DNA from: Hoeflea prorocentri
Lineage (GTDB): Bacteria; Pseudomonadota; Alphaproteobacteria; Rhizobiales; Rhizobiaceae
Length of the DNA stretch: 64,000 nt
Assembly (NCBI RefSeq): GCF_027944115.1
Contig: NZ_JAPJZI010000001.1
Location: 3,224,001 to 3,288,000, forward strand
Direction of reading: 5' to 3'
The translations under genes and the position numbers were made by a program. Shown one piece after another: positions 55,192 to 64,000 of this stretch; position 1 is the first letter of the stretch, and every line of letters begins with the position of its first letter. The notes under the pieces were generated by a model that worked only from the letters and a program-made list of their open reading frames with translations, ran no database searches and was not told the DNA's origin.

Positions 55192-56754
55192 ATGTTCGAA
55201 ACCGCAGAACTGGGCCGCACAATCTCGAAGGCTGACTTCAAACGCGCAGCGCCCGATATGCGCCAGCAATTGCTCGAGCTCCAGGACGAACTACACAGAA
55301 ACAAACGGTTTTCAGTCGTTCTGCTGTTTGCCGGCGTTGACGGCGGCGGCAAGGGGGAAACGGTCAGCCTTTTGAACGCCTGGATGGATCCGCGCTGGCT
55401 GATCACCCGTGCCTATGATGATATCGGCAATTCCAACTCGGAACGACCCGAGTTCTGGAAATACTGGCGCGATCTGCCGCCGCGGGGGCGGATCGGCATG
55501 TTTCTGAGCGCCTGGTATACGCGTCCGCTTCTTGAAAAAGTTCACGACAAGCTCGACGAAGCCTCCTTCATCAAACAACTGGAACGCATCGCCGCCTTTG
55601 AGCGCGCGCTGGCCCGCGACGGGACACTGATCCTCAAATTCTGGATGCATCTGAGCCGGGAGGCGCAGGAGCGCCGGCTGAAGAACCTGGAAAACGACCC
55701 GCTGACCGCAGCGCGCGTCACAGAGCGCGATTGGGAACACTGGCGTCTTTACGACAAGTTCATCGATACGGCCGAGCCGCTGATTTCCAGAACCAACCGC
55801 GGCATTGCACCCTGGACGGTCGTTGAAGGGACCGATGCCAATTACCGGGCGATTACCGTCACCAATATTCTGCGCGAAGCCATTGAGCGCAGGTTCAGGG
55901 AAACGCCTCAGGCCGATGAAGCCGCAAGCCAACCGGAGCCCCCCGTGTCTGTCAAGAACGGCAAGGCAAAGAAAGGACAATCGGACGTGGTGGAGCCGGC
56001 GAACGATGCCTATGAGACGGCAAAGTCCATTACGGTATTGAGCAGCCTCAACATGGCAAAAAAGCTGGAAAAGCAACCCTATAAGGAGCGCCTGCTCGAT
56101 CTTCAGGCGCGTCTTCACCGCCTGCACCTTATCGCCAAGGCCAAGAACCGCTCCAGCGTGCTTCTGTTCGAGGGCCCCGACGCGGCGGGCAAGGGCGGCG
56201 CGATCCGCCGCATCAACGAGGCGCTTGATGCACGAAACTACCAGGTTCACGGCATAGCCGCGCCAACGGATGAAGAACTGGCGCGGCACTATCTGTGGCG
56301 CTTCTGGCGCAGGATGCCGCGCGACGGCTATGTGACCATATTCGACCGGACCTGGTATGGCCGCGTTCTTGTCGAACGGATCGAAGGCTTTGCAAACGAA
56401 GATGAGTGGCGCCGCGCCTATGCGGAGATCAACGAGTTCGAGGACCAGCTGATCGAACACGGAACCATACTCGTCAAATACTGGATCCACATCACCAAGG
56501 ACGAACAGCTCGCGCGCTTCAAGCTGCGGGAAAAGACGCCTTACAAACGCTGGAAGCTGACGGATGAAGACTGGCGCAACCGGGACAAATGGGGCCAGTA
56601 CGAACAGGCTGTCAACGATCTGGTACAATACACAAGTACATCCACCGCGCCGTGGACGCTTGTTGAAGGCAATGACAAGCGGTTTGCCCGTGTGAAAGTC
56701 GTCGAAACCTATTGCCGGCAGCTTGCCGAAGCACTGGACGAACCTTTCGACTAG
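55192..56754 (+). CDS. pap: Polyphosphate:AMP phosphotransferase, two PPK2 domains
   Basis: A 520-residue class II PPK2-type protein with two homologous kinase domains. The N-terminal domain (about 20-230) has AGVDGGGKGE near residue 46, and its catalytic loop reads AWYTRPL. A linker rich in Pro/Lys at 245-265 leads to the second domain (about 295-515) with EGPDAAGKGG near 326 and FDRTWYGRVLVERIEGF. In characterised enzymes only the C-terminal domain keeps full catalysis, phosphorylating AMP to ADP from polyphosphate; DGGG in the first loop fits this division. GGGGGA precedes ATG. Divergent from the stress protein. Confidence 0.92.
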   Translation: MFETAELGRTISKADFKRAAPDMRQQLLELQDELHRNKRFSVVLLFAGVDGGGKGETVSLLNAWMDPRWLITRAYDDIGNSNSERPEFWKYWRDLPPRGRIGMFLSAWYTRPLLEKVHDKLDEASFIKQLERIAAFERALARDGTLILKFWMHLSREAQERRLKNLENDPLTAARVTERDWEHWRLYDKFIDTAEPLISRTNRGIAPWTVVEGTDANYRAITVTNILREAIERRFRETPQADEAASQPEPPVSVKNGKAKKGQSDVVEPANDAYETAKSITVLSSLNMAKKLEKQPYKERLLDLQARLHRLHLIAKAKNRSSVLLFEGPDAAGKGGAIRRINEALDARNYQVHGIAAPTDEELARHYLWRFWRRMPRDGYVTIFDRTWYGRVLVERIEGFANEDEWRRAYAEINEFEDQLIEHGTILVKYWIHITKDEQLARFKLREKTPYKRWKLTDEDWRNRDKWGQYEQAVNDLVQYTSTSTAPWTLVEGNDKRFARVKVVETYCRQLAEALDEPFD

Positions 56755-56792
56755 GCAGATCCGGAATTGCGGGCGTCGACGAACAGGCAGCC

Positions 56793-57635
56793 CTATGCCG
56801 AAGCGTCGCCGGTCAGACGCGCCAGGACCAGATGTCCGGGCACGGGATGGCCTTCCTCGAACCGGACCGTAATATCGTCGAGGGTCAACAGCTCAAAGCC
56901 GGCCGCCACAAGAACACGGCGCACATAGGCCGGATCATGAGCAAATCGCCGGTTCGGACCGACGGTGTAGCCGGTCTTGCCGATAACGGATGATGGCAGC
57001 GTTTCGGTTGAAAACCCGAAGAGACCGCCCGGCACCAACCGGTCCGCCGTTGCGCGCACGATCGGTTCCATATCACCGAGATAGGGAAAGACGTCGGTCG
57101 CCACGACCATGTCAAAGGCAAGGCGTCCGGCCTCTTCGTCTTCGAAATCTTCCAGGAAGGCAACCGCTTCACCGACGTAGAGATCGTCGTAAACCTCCCT
57201 GTCATAAGCCAGTTCAACGATCTGTTCAGAAAGGTCGACACCCGTCAAACGCTCTGCGCAATCGTTGAGCGCCATGCCGGTCAGGCCAGTGCCGCAGCCA
57301 AGATCCAGCACATGCCCGACCTGCCGTATATCTTTTTGGCGCAAAAGCTGACGCAATTGCATCGGCACGCTGTAACGCAGCCGCTCCACCAGTATTTCAT
57401 CGAACTCATCGGCATGCTGATCGAACAGCATCGCCACATAGGCGTCCGGCATTTTTTCCGGTGCTGCCTCCAGCCCCAGGGCTGCAAGCCGGATCGACAC
57501 ACCGCCATGGTCTTGCGGATCGAGCGCCAGGGCCTGCCTATAGGCTTTAGCCGCGCCCGCAGCATCTCCGGACTTTTCCAGGGCCAGGCCACGATTATAG
57601 GCTTTTGCGAGCGCGTCTTCGTCGATTCTGCTCAC
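56793..57635 (-). CDS. TPR-containing class I methyltransferase
   Basis: A 280-residue protein. Residues 5-50 form one to two TPR-like helices (LAKAYNRGLALEKSGDAAGAAKAYRQALALDP), and residues 75-270 a SAM-dependent Rossmann methyltransferase with motif I VLDLGCGTGLTG near 105 and a following acidic residue in LTGVDLSE. GTG start after GAGG. It begins nine bases after the stop of the proline-racemase-family gene, so the two are very likely co-transcribed. Substrate unknown; relatives are often standalone, so the operon link may be functional or accidental. Confidence 0.88.
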   Translation of the reverse strand: MSRIDEDALAKAYNRGLALEKSGDAAGAAKAYRQALALDPQDHGGVSIRLAALGLEAAPEKMPDAYVAMLFDQHADEFDEILVERLRYSVPMQLRQLLRQKDIRQVGHVLDLGCGTGLTGMALNDCAERLTGVDLSEQIVELAYDREVYDDLYVGEAVAFLEDFEDEEAGRLAFDMVVATDVFPYLGDMEPIVRATADRLVPGGLFGFSTETLPSSVIGKTGYTVGPNRRFAHDPAYVRRVLVAAGFELLTLDDITVRFEEGHPVPGHLVLARLTGDASA

Positions 57636-57644
57636 GGCAACGCC

Positions 57645-58706
57645 TCATTCATCATTGAGTTTGTGGCCGTCATCCGGCCAGGTATCGCTCAGGCGATAGC
57701 CCCGCGGCCACGGATCAGCCGGATCGAGCGTGTGCTGATGGGTGCCGGTTATCCAGGCACGGCCCGTGATCTCGGGCACGATGGCGTCTTTGCCGCTCAT
57801 GTCAGCTGTTTCCACAATACGGCCTGTGAAGGTGGACCCGATAATGGAGCGTGCCTGCAGCGTGTCACCCACCTTCATCCTGCCGCGCGCATATTCAACG
57901 GCCATGCGGGCCGAGAGGGCCGTTCCGGTCGGAGACCCGTCGATCTTGCCGGGCCGGATGGCGACGGCGGATTTGGCGCTGAAACCGTTTTCGTCCTTTA
58001 TCTGAGCACCGGCAAAAAGGCAGAAGGATATGTGGCTCCATTCGGCAAGCTTCGGATGGCGAAAACCAAGCTGCCGGTTTGCGGCCTGCGTTATGAACAT
58101 TCCCGTTTGCGCTAGATCGCGCGCTTCGGCCTCGACAAGCTCAAAACCAAGTTCATCGGCATCGACTATGACAAAACTGTCGCCGCCGAATGCCGTATCG
58201 ACATTCAGGGTTCCAAGACCGTCGACCTCAAGTGCGGCATCGAGCCGGTCGGCAAATGAAGGCAAATTGCGAACGGTCACGTCCTCAACCTTGCCGTGGC
58301 GGCAGCGGGCCATGACGCGAACAAGGCCGCCAGGCGCTTCCAGGGTCAGTTCACTGACCGGCTCCTTCATAGGCACGATGCCGCTCTCCAGAAGCACGGT
58401 CGATACGCAGATGGAATTTGAACCGGACATCGGCGGCGTGTCTTCCGGTTCCATGATGATGAAGCCCATATCGGCCTGCGGATGCTTCGGCGGAACGAGC
58501 AGATTGACATGCCGGAAAACGCCGCCACGCGGTTCGTTCAGCATAAAATCGCGCAAGGTGCCGTCACGGGCGATAAAGTTTCGCTGTTGCCACAACGTGT
58601 CGCCGGGCGGCGGTTCGACACCGCCGACAATGACATCGCCCACCTCGCCTTCGGCGTGGCAGCTTATGACCTCAACGGCTCCGGTTGCTTGCATGACGCT
58701 TCCCAT
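57645..58706 (-). CDS. Proline racemase superfamily enzyme, Ser/Thr active-site type
   Basis: A 353-residue proline-racemase-fold protein. The two acid/base positions, both Cys in racemases, are Ser94 (MSGSNSIC) and Thr260 ([14 protein letters not shown]). Thr at the second site is the mark of trans-3-hydroxy-L-proline dehydratases, so dehydration rather than epimerisation is the better guess; Ser with Thr is an uncommon pair in my knowledge. The ATG at 58706 shares a base with the epimerase stop (TGATG); ATG at 58694 with GGGAAG upstream is an alternative start. Middle gene of a three-gene leftward operon. Confidence 0.88.
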   Translation of the reverse strand: MGSVMQATGAVEVISCHAEGEVGDVIVGGVEPPPGDTLWQQRNFIARDGTLRDFMLNEPRGGVFRHVNLLVPPKHPQADMGFIIMEPEDTPPMSGSNSICVSTVLLESGIVPMKEPVSELTLEAPGGLVRVMARCRHGKVEDVTVRNLPSFADRLDAALEVDGLGTLNVDTAFGGDSFVIVDADELGFELVEAEARDLAQTGMFITQAANRQLGFRHPKLAEWSHISFCLFAGAQIKDENGFSAKSAVAIRPGKIDGSPTGTALSARMAVEYARGRMKVGDTLQARSIIGSTFTGRIVETADMSGKDAIVPEITGRAWITGTHQHTLDPADPWPRGYRLSDTWPDDGHKLNDE

Positions 58707-59707
58707 CAGATGACGACAAATCCATGCGCATAAGGGTCGCGGTCGTCGATGAAGATCGTGTTGAATCCGGTGACACGCGCCCAGCCGCCAATGGACGGGA
58801 TGATCGCGTCATAATCGCCGATTTTCGTCGTGTCCTCCACTCGCCCGTTGAAAAGCGAGCCGATGATGCTCTCATGAACATAATCGTCTCCCGGCGACAG
58901 CTTTCCGCGCGCGCTTTCCAGCGCCATGCGTGCCGATGTTCCGGTACCGCAGGGCGAACGGTCCAGCGCCTTGTCTCCGTAAAAAACCGCGTTGCGCGCA
59001 TGCGCGCCGTCAGCGGTCGGCCGTCCCGTCCACATGATGTGCGACAGGCCCGATATCTCCGGTGTTTGCGGGTGAACGAACTCGTATTTCTCGTTGAGAG
59101 CCGCCCTTAAAAGCGGGCTCCAACCCACAAGATCGGTGGCCCGATGCTCGGCCATATCCGAAAAGGCCTCCTGCGGTTCGACAATGGCGTAGAAATTGCC
59201 GCCATAGGCAACATCGACCGAGACGTCGCCGAGCCCTTCCACGTGTGCCGTCAGGCCGGTCTTGAAGAGAAATGACGGCACATTTGTCAGCCGGACCTCT
59301 TCGACGAAACGGCCTTGCTGCCGGTATTCGGCAGTGACCGGGCCGGCGGGCGTATCGAGGCGCAGCGTACCGGGCGTGCGCGGCGAAACCAGACCGTTTT
59401 CTATGGCCGTCGTCACGGTACCGATGGTTCCATGCCCGCACATGGGAAGGCACCCCGAGGTTTCGATAAAGAGGATGGCGATATCGCAGTCTTCGCGGGT
59501 CGAGGGATAGAGTATCGAGCCGGACATCTGATCGTGGCCGCGCGGCTCGAACATCAGGCCGGTTCGGACCCAATCATATTCCGCCAGAAAATGCGCACGC
59601 CGCTCCAGCATGGTCCCGCCCTGCAATACGGGTGCGCCACCGCTGACCACCCGCACGGGATTGCCGCAGGTGTGCCCGTCAATACACTGGAATGTGTGGT
59701 TCGCCAT
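58706..59707 (-). CDS. 4-hydroxyproline 2-epimerase
   Basis: A 333-residue proline racemase superfamily member that interconverts trans-4-hydroxy-L-proline and cis-4-hydroxy-D-proline. Both catalytic cysteines are present, Cys90 in PMCGHGTIG and Cys253 in [14 protein letters not shown]. The beginning, [16 protein letters not shown], is the epimerase type and sets the start at ATG 59707, giving the standard length; ATG 59740 would add 11 residues. First gene of the leftward operon; divergent from a dipeptidase-like amidohydrolase. The rest of the hydroxyproline route (oxidase, deaminase) is not in this window. Confidence 0.92.
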   Translation of the reverse strand: MANHTFQCIDGHTCGNPVRVVSGGAPVLQGGTMLERRAHFLAEYDWVRTGLMFEPRGHDQMSGSILYPSTREDCDIAILFIETSGCLPMCGHGTIGTVTTAIENGLVSPRTPGTLRLDTPAGPVTAEYRQQGRFVEEVRLTNVPSFLFKTGLTAHVEGLGDVSVDVAYGGNFYAIVEPQEAFSDMAEHRATDLVGWSPLLRAALNEKYEFVHPQTPEISGLSHIMWTGRPTADGAHARNAVFYGDKALDRSPCGTGTSARMALESARGKLSPGDDYVHESIIGSLFNGRVEDTTKIGDYDAIIPSIGGWARVTGFNTIFIDDRDPYAHGFVVI

Positions 59708-59896
59708 TTCGTATTGATCCAGATCCCATTTCGCTGCCATGCGGACCCTGGTCAGGCACCGCGATAATAGACCTACAGCCGCCCAAGGCCAGCCGCAACA
59801 CCGGCATTCGACATGCCCGCCCCGCCGGAGCCTGAAGCCCGGTTGAGAACATGCGGCGCAATCCCTAGTATCGGCCTCAACCAGCCGGTCCCCAAC

Positions 59897-61135
59897 ATGG
59901 AGAACAGCGTGTCCGCAATCATCCTTTCAAATGCAAGGCTCTTTGACGGTGTCTCGGATAAAATCCGCGTGCCGGTGGACGTTCTGATCGAAGATGGCCG
60001 GATACGGGAGGTCGGCGAGACCTTGTCGCTGGAAAACGCTTCCCGCATTGATGTCGGTCAGCGCTTTGTCATGCCGGGCCTGATCGATGCGCATTACCAC
60101 GCCAACACGCCCAGCTACGATTTCTATGGGTCCGACAGGATGCCCCCGGCGCTGCTCGGCGCCCATGCTGCCCGGCTGCTTTCCGGCGCGCTAGACCGGG
60201 GTTATACGACGCTTCGCGATGCCGGCGGTGGTGATCTCGGGTTAAAGCTGGCAATCGATGAGGGTCTCATCGACGGGCCACGCTTTTATTATCCCGGCAG
60301 GGCGCTGACGCAGACCGGTGGCCATGGAGACATGCGCCGGCGCAACTATGTGGAGCCTTGCGGCTGCGCCTATTCCGGTGTCGTCACCCAGGCGGTTGAC
60401 GGACCGGACGAGGTGCGCAAGGCCGCACGCGAAGAATTCCGCAAAGGTGCAACGCATATAAAGATCTTCGTTTCAGGCGGTGTCTCGACCGATCTCGCGC
60501 CGCTGGAGATGCCGCATTTCTCGGACGAGGAGATCTCCGTCGCGGTGGAGGAAGCCGAGCGCCGGGGTTCCTATGTGATGGCGCATTGCCATACGGATAA
60601 GGCGGCCCAGCGATGCATCAGGCTGGGTGTCAGGACCATCGAGCATGGCAGTTTGATCGGGCCGGAGACCGCCGCCAAGATTGCCGCCGCCGGCGCCTAT
60701 GTGGTGCCAACATTGTCTGCCGGCGAACTGATTGCCGAAAACGCCAGCGCGCTCGGTCTGCCTGAATCAGCGGCGGAGCGTGTGCGGGCAGTCAACAAGA
60801 GCTCGCTGGAGGCAATCGAAGCCTGCGCGGCGGCTGGCGTGAAGCTCGGTCTCGGTTGCGACCTGCACGGTCATGAATTCGTCAAAACGCAAGGCCGTGA
60901 ACTCCTGCTGCGCGGCAGAGTGCAGCCCGCCATCGACGTACTTCGCTCAGCGACATCCATCAATGCCGAGATCGTTCAGGCAAAGGGAGAGCTCGGGGTG
61001 ATCGCGCCGGGCGCCCATGCCGATATCATCGTTGTCGACGGCGATCCGCTGGAAGATTTGTCAATCTTCGTTCATTCGGCGCAGACTGTGGCCCTGGTCA
61101 TGAAGGGCGGGCGCATCGTCCGATCACGGCTTTAG
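59897..61135 (+). CDS. Amidohydrolase family protein, Xaa-Pro dipeptidase-like
   Basis: A 412-residue amidohydrolase-superfamily barrel. Metal-binding His pair in DAHYHANTP near residue 62, GYTTLRDAGG near 100, TGGHGDMR near 138, then AHCHT near 235 and TIEHG near 252 with the final Asp in GLGCDLHG. This pattern belongs to the imidazolonepropionase-like branch that includes bacterial Xaa-Pro and Xaa-Arg dipeptidases. Beside hydroxyproline genes it may release (hydroxy)proline from peptides or acylated forms (inference). ATG 59897 begins the beta-sandwich strand; a longer frame goes back to 59813. Confidence 0.87.
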   Translation: MENSVSAIILSNARLFDGVSDKIRVPVDVLIEDGRIREVGETLSLENASRIDVGQRFVMPGLIDAHYHANTPSYDFYGSDRMPPALLGAHAARLLSGALDRGYTTLRDAGGGDLGLKLAIDEGLIDGPRFYYPGRALTQTGGHGDMRRRNYVEPCGCAYSGVVTQAVDGPDEVRKAAREEFRKGATHIKIFVSGGVSTDLAPLEMPHFSDEEISVAVEEAERRGSYVMAHCHTDKAAQRCIRLGVRTIEHGSLIGPETAAKIAAAGAYVVPTLSAGELIAENASALGLPESAAERVRAVNKSSLEAIEACAAAGVKLGLGCDLHGHEFVKTQGRELLLRGRVQPAIDVLRSATSINAEIVQAKGELGVIAPGAHADIIVVDGDPLEDLSIFVHSAQTVALVMKGGRIVRSRL

Positions 61136-61162
61136 CTTGGATTGTGGTGTGGAAACCGGCTC

Positions 61163-61870
61163 TCAGGAGGCGTTTATCGTTCTGCTGAAACCAACAACCT
61201 CGAGGGTGAATTCCTCGACATAATCAATGACAGCGCACACCGCCCTTTCGGCAGCCGCCTCATCGCCCTCCGACACAGCTTCGGCAACAGCGGCATGCGC
61301 CTCAGCCATGCGCACCACGTCGCCGTGCCTTTCCTGGTTCAGCACCCAGAACCGGCGCGAAAGCCCCTTGACCGACGTCAGCGCACGCGCCGCAAACCGG
61401 TTGTCCGATGCCAGGGTCAAAAGGCTGAAACACTCCGAATCCAGTTCCGTCATGATTTTCTGGTCGCGGGTTACGGCAACCTCGCGGAACCCTTTGGAAA
61501 TCTGCCTGAATTTCTCCCTTTGCGGCAGGGTGGCGCGTTTGGCCGCCGAGCGCGCCACAAGCACCTCGACCACACGCCGGAGCTCGAGCAGTCGAAACTG
61601 TTCGGTATAGTCTATAGGGCAAATCTGCGCGCCACGCCGCGGCACGATCTTCAGGAGCCCACCGTCGGCCAGCCGCTGGATTGCCGAGCGGACGGGCGCC
61701 CTTGTATGTCCCGATATCTCCACGAGATCCGTCTCGGAAACCCAGTGTCCAGGCTCAAGCTGTCCATAGACGATCATCCGTTCAAGATCGCGGAACGCTT
61801 CATCTTTCAGATGCGGCGCTTCCTGCATCGGCGCATCCGGTATGTTGCGAATTTCATTTCCTGCCGGCAC
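61163..61870 (-). CDS. GntR family regulator, FadR/FCD type
   Basis: A 235-residue regulator with a winged helix (about 22-85: MIVYGQLEPGHWVSETDLVE, TRAPVRSAIQRLADGGLLKIVPRRGAQI) and an FCD all-helical ligand domain (about 95-220) with metal-binding His (AEAHAAVAEAV). GTG at 61870 with GAGG five bases upstream is chosen; ATG 61828 would still keep the whole winged helix. Divergent from the binding-protein gene, with three palindromes between. Likely controls the transporter and the hydroxyproline genes. Confidence 0.9.
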   Translation of the reverse strand: MPAGNEIRNIPDAPMQEAPHLKDEAFRDLERMIVYGQLEPGHWVSETDLVEISGHTRAPVRSAIQRLADGGLLKIVPRRGAQICPIDYTEQFRLLELRRVVEVLVARSAAKRATLPQREKFRQISKGFREVAVTRDQKIMTELDSECFSLLTLASDNRFAARALTSVKGLSRRFWVLNQERHGDVVRMAEAHAAVAEAVSEGDEAAAERAVCAVIDYVEEFTLEVVGFSRTINAS

Positions 61871-61925
61871 GTCGGCCTCACTCCCTTGATTCGCTTGCTT
61901 TAATACCACAACCAGAGCGTGGCAT

Positions 61926-61992
61926 TGACATGTCAGACAGCACAAATAACATTTCTATCTTGACATGTCAGTTGAAATCCTCTGACATGTTA
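61926..61992. promoter_or_regulatory. Triple palindromic operator, TGACATGTCA
   Basis: TGACATGTCA occurs perfectly at 61926-61935 and 61961-61970, with a third near-copy TGACATGTTA at 61983-61992 (spacings 35 and 22 bases). The second copy also contains TTGACA (61960-61965), which may be the -35 of the transporter gene; the third copy covers the expected -10 at 17-base spacing. All lie between divergent gntR and the binding-protein start, as expected for a FadR-type repressor. Confidence 0.7.
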
Positions 61993-62029
61993 AAAAATTC
62001 GGAACTACTCAACCCTGAGGGAGAATGTC

Positions 62030-62995
62030 ATGGGAAGAATAAAGGCACTGGGTCTGTCGGCAGCTTTCATGCTCGCTTCGACGGCAGCAATCGCGCAGGA
62101 AGTTGTGATGGTTGCCGAACCAAACTGGGCCAGCGGCCGCGCCATGGCCGGGCTGATCAAGGTCGTCATCGAAGACAAGCTTGGCGGCAAGGCGGAGCTG
62201 GTTCCAGGCACCAACGCAGTTATTTTCAAGGCAATGGATCGTGGCAAGGGCGAAATCGATGTTCACCCTGACGTGTGGCTGCCCAATCAGGAGAACTTCA
62301 CCAGCGAATATGTGGACACGAACAATACTGTCGCGCTAAGCGAAGGCAGCTACAAGGGCTTTTCCGCGTTCTGCGCACCAAAAGGGTTCGCCGAGAAACA
62401 CAACATCAAATCCGTTTTCGATCTGGCGACGCCTGAAATCGCCAAGCTGATGGACCGTGATGGCGACGGAATGGGCGATATCTGGGTCGGCGCTCAGGGC
62501 TGGGCCTCCACCAAGGCCAATTCGGTCAAGGTTCGCGACTATGGCATCACCAATTTCTTCGAGCCGATCATCGCCGAAGAAGAGGTCGCCACCGCTTCGA
62601 TTTCGGACGCGCTCAACAAGGGTGAAGGCTTTGCCTTTTATTGTTATGCGCCGCACTACAACTGGTTTGTCTTCGACATGCTTCGCCTTGAAGAGCCGGC
62701 CTTCGACCCGGCCAAATATGTGATGGTGCAGCCGGCGGAGGATCCGAAGTGGTTCGAGAAGTCAAAAATCACCTCGGGCGACAAGGAAAAGACCATTCAC
62801 GTGGCCTACTCCAAGACGCTCGAAGATCGCACGCCCTCTGTCGCCAGTTTCCTTTCCAAAATCGATATGGATACCGAGACCGTCAACAATTTCACCCACG
62901 AGATCGTTGTGAAGAAGCGCCCGAGCACGGAGGTTGCCCGCGAGTGGATTGCGGCCAATCCCGACCGCGTCGACACCTGGCTCGGCCTTAACTGA
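62030..62995 (+). CDS. Betaine-type ABC transporter substrate-binding protein
   Basis: A 321-residue periplasmic binding protein of the OpuAC/ProX type. Signal peptide at 1-22 (cleavage AIAQEV). EPNWASGRAMAGLIKVVIEDKLG and GEIDVHPDVWLPNQENF are typical, with several Trp residues available for a quaternary-amine cage. Near hydroxyproline-modifying genes, ligands such as (hydroxy)proline betaine or related osmolytes are reasonable (inference). Preceded by GAGGGAGA before ATG. Controlled by the triple operator upstream. The ATPase gene follows after 110 bases. Confidence 0.9.
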   Translation: MGRIKALGLSAAFMLASTAAIAQEVVMVAEPNWASGRAMAGLIKVVIEDKLGGKAELVPGTNAVIFKAMDRGKGEIDVHPDVWLPNQENFTSEYVDTNNTVALSEGSYKGFSAFCAPKGFAEKHNIKSVFDLATPEIAKLMDRDGDGMGDIWVGAQGWASTKANSVKVRDYGITNFFEPIIAEEEVATASISDALNKGEGFAFYCYAPHYNWFVFDMLRLEEPAFDPAKYVMVQPAEDPKWFEKSKITSGDKEKTIHVAYSKTLEDRTPSVASFLSKIDMDTETVNNFTHEIVVKKRPSTEVAREWIAANPDRVDTWLGLN

Positions 62996-63105
62996 CCGTA
63001 TTGCTTCAAGGTCGCCCGCGCTGATTTCTCCTTGGGTGCGGGTGACCCTTTTTATCGGACCGGGATATCGCCTCGTACGGGCGGCATCCTGAGGAGGAGA
63101 CCGCT

Positions 63106-64000
63106 TTGTCCATCCAACCCAATGCAAACGACTTTCACGATGCCGTCATCGCCATCTCCGGGGTGTGGAAAATCTTCGGAGACCGTCAGGCAGAGGCCAT
63201 GGAGGCCATCAGAAGAGACGGTCTTTCCAAAGCCGAAGTGCTCGAAAAATTCGATTGCGTTGTGGGCGTCGCCGACGCCAATTTCACGGTCACGCAGGGT
63301 GAAATCTTCTGCATTATGGGTCTGTCGGGCAGTGGTAAATCGACGCTCGTACGCCACGTCAACCGACTCCTGACCCCGACGGCCGGTCAGGTCAGCGTTG
63401 CCGGTCTCGACATCATGGCGCTGAACGAAGACGAACTGCTGCAGGTGCGCAACGAGAAGATCGCCATGGTCTTCCAAAACTTCGGACTGATGCCGCACCG
63501 ATCGGTGCGCGACAATGTGGCGATGCCGCTGGAAATCCGGGGCATGTCCCAGAACGATCGCTGGCAGGCCGCCGAGCGGGCGCTGGCTCTTGTCGAGCTT
63601 GCCGAATGGAAGGACAAGTTCGCCCATGAGCTTTCCGGCGGCATGCAACAGCGTGTCGGTCTTGCAAGGGCCATTGCCGCCGACGCCGATGTTTTGCTGA
63701 TGGACGAGCCGTTCAGCGCGCTCGACCCGCTTATCCGCCGGCAATTGCAGGATGAGTTCATGCGCCTGGCCAATCGGATGAAGAAAACCACGCTTTTCAT
63801 CACCCATGATCTCGACGAGGCCGTTCGGATCGGCGACCGGATCGCCATCATGCGCGATGGTGCAATCGTTCAGACCGGAACGCCCGAAGAAATCATCATG
63901 AAACCCGCCGATGACTATGTCACCGACTTCGTCGCCGGAATTTCACGGATCAATCTCATCCGGGCGCACAGCCTGACAATTCCGCGTGCGCAGTACGAGG
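63106..64000 (+). CDS. Betaine-type ABC transporter ATPase, cut by window edge
   Basis: The first 298 codons of a ProV/OpuAA-type ATPase; no stop before the end of the window. TTG at 63106 is the likely start, with a strong GAGGAGGAG ribosome site just upstream. Walker A is GLSGSGKST near residue 73, signature LSGGMQQRVGLARAI near 178 and Walker B VLLMDEPFSALDP near 197. The inserted helix AMEAIRRDGLSKAEVLEKF near 30 is a mark of the glycine-betaine branch. A regulatory CBS domain, if present, lies beyond the edge, as must the permease. Confidence 0.92.
   Translation, partial: MSIQPNANDFHDAVIAISGVWKIFGDRQAEAMEAIRRDGLSKAEVLEKFDCVVGVADANFTVTQGEIFCIMGLSGSGKSTLVRHVNRLLTPTAGQVSVAGLDIMALNEDELLQVRNEKIAMVFQNFGLMPHRSVRDNVAMPLEIRGMSQNDRWQAAERALALVELAEWKDKFAHELSGGMQQRVGLARAIAADADVLLMDEPFSALDPLIRRQLQDEFMRLANRMKKTTLFITHDLDEAVRIGDRIAIMRDGAIVQTGTPEEIIMKPADDYVTDFVAGISRINLIRAHSLTIPRAQYE

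Noticed and set aside
63034-63053. GGGT...ACCC hairpin followed by five T residues between binding protein and ATPase
   Set aside because: Only a 4-bp stem; too weak to call a terminator.

Overview
The window is high-GC, densely packed DNA with short intergenic gaps and many ATGA or TGATG stop/start overlaps. Gene content (TRAP transporter, MocR and FadR/HutC-type GntR regulators, hydroxyproline epimerase genes, a DUF1127 protein, MacB-like export genes) points to an alphaproteobacterium, most likely of the Hyphomicrobiales (rhizobial or marine Hoeflea-like group). The genus is an inference, because no rRNA or other phylogenetic marker lies here. No tRNA, rRNA, CRISPR array, insertion sequence or prophage was found.

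Layout. 1-4.3 kb: a small unknown protein, 6-phosphogluconate dehydrogenase (gnd), adenine deaminase and a small secreted protein. 4.4-10.3 kb: an AT-richer restriction island with an HNH nuclease, a large single-chain restriction-modification protein broken by a frameshift, and an Mrr nuclease. 10.3-16.7 kb: housekeeping and stress genes (cupin, monooxygenase-like protein, PPK2 kinase, enoyl-CoA hydratase with divergent TetR, PMA-type P-type ATPase). 16.8-26 kb: a CoA-transferase, an alpha/beta-hydrolase lacking its serine, a DM13 protein, an MMPL/RND transporter, unknown envelope proteins, a candidate small RNA with a strong terminator, and a two-component system with a 7TM-DISM-like sensor. 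26-34 kb: single metabolic and regulatory genes (RidA, LysR, DUF1127, creatininase family, GNATs, LysE and EamA exporters, MocR, MOSC, DUF1428).

34.2-47.3 kb is the most coherent unit: two divergent operons around a HutC-type GntR repressor gene. Leftward are six overlapping genes: a tautomerase-SnoaL fusion, HyuB, HyuA, an isochorismatase-fold protein, a PEP-mutase/isocitrate-lyase-family lyase and a fumarate-reductase-like flavoprotein. Rightward are GntR, a LeuC/LeuD-type hydratase and a DctPQM TRAP transporter. Together they read as import, ATP-dependent ring opening, hydrolysis, oxidation or reduction, hydration and C-C cleavage of an unidentified carboxylate or cyclic amide/imide. I cannot match this to a described pathway.

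47.4-56.8 kb: RecQ, a MacAB-like ABC/FtsX/HlyD exporter with a small secreted protein, a universal stress protein, and a two-domain PPK2-family protein (PAP-type). 56.8-64 kb: a hydroxyproline-type cluster with a TPR-methyltransferase, two proline-racemase-superfamily enzymes (one with the Cys-Cys pair, one with an unusual Ser-Thr pair), a dipeptidase-like amidohydrolase, a FadR-type GntR with three copies of a palindromic operator, and the start of a betaine-type ABC importer that runs off the right edge.
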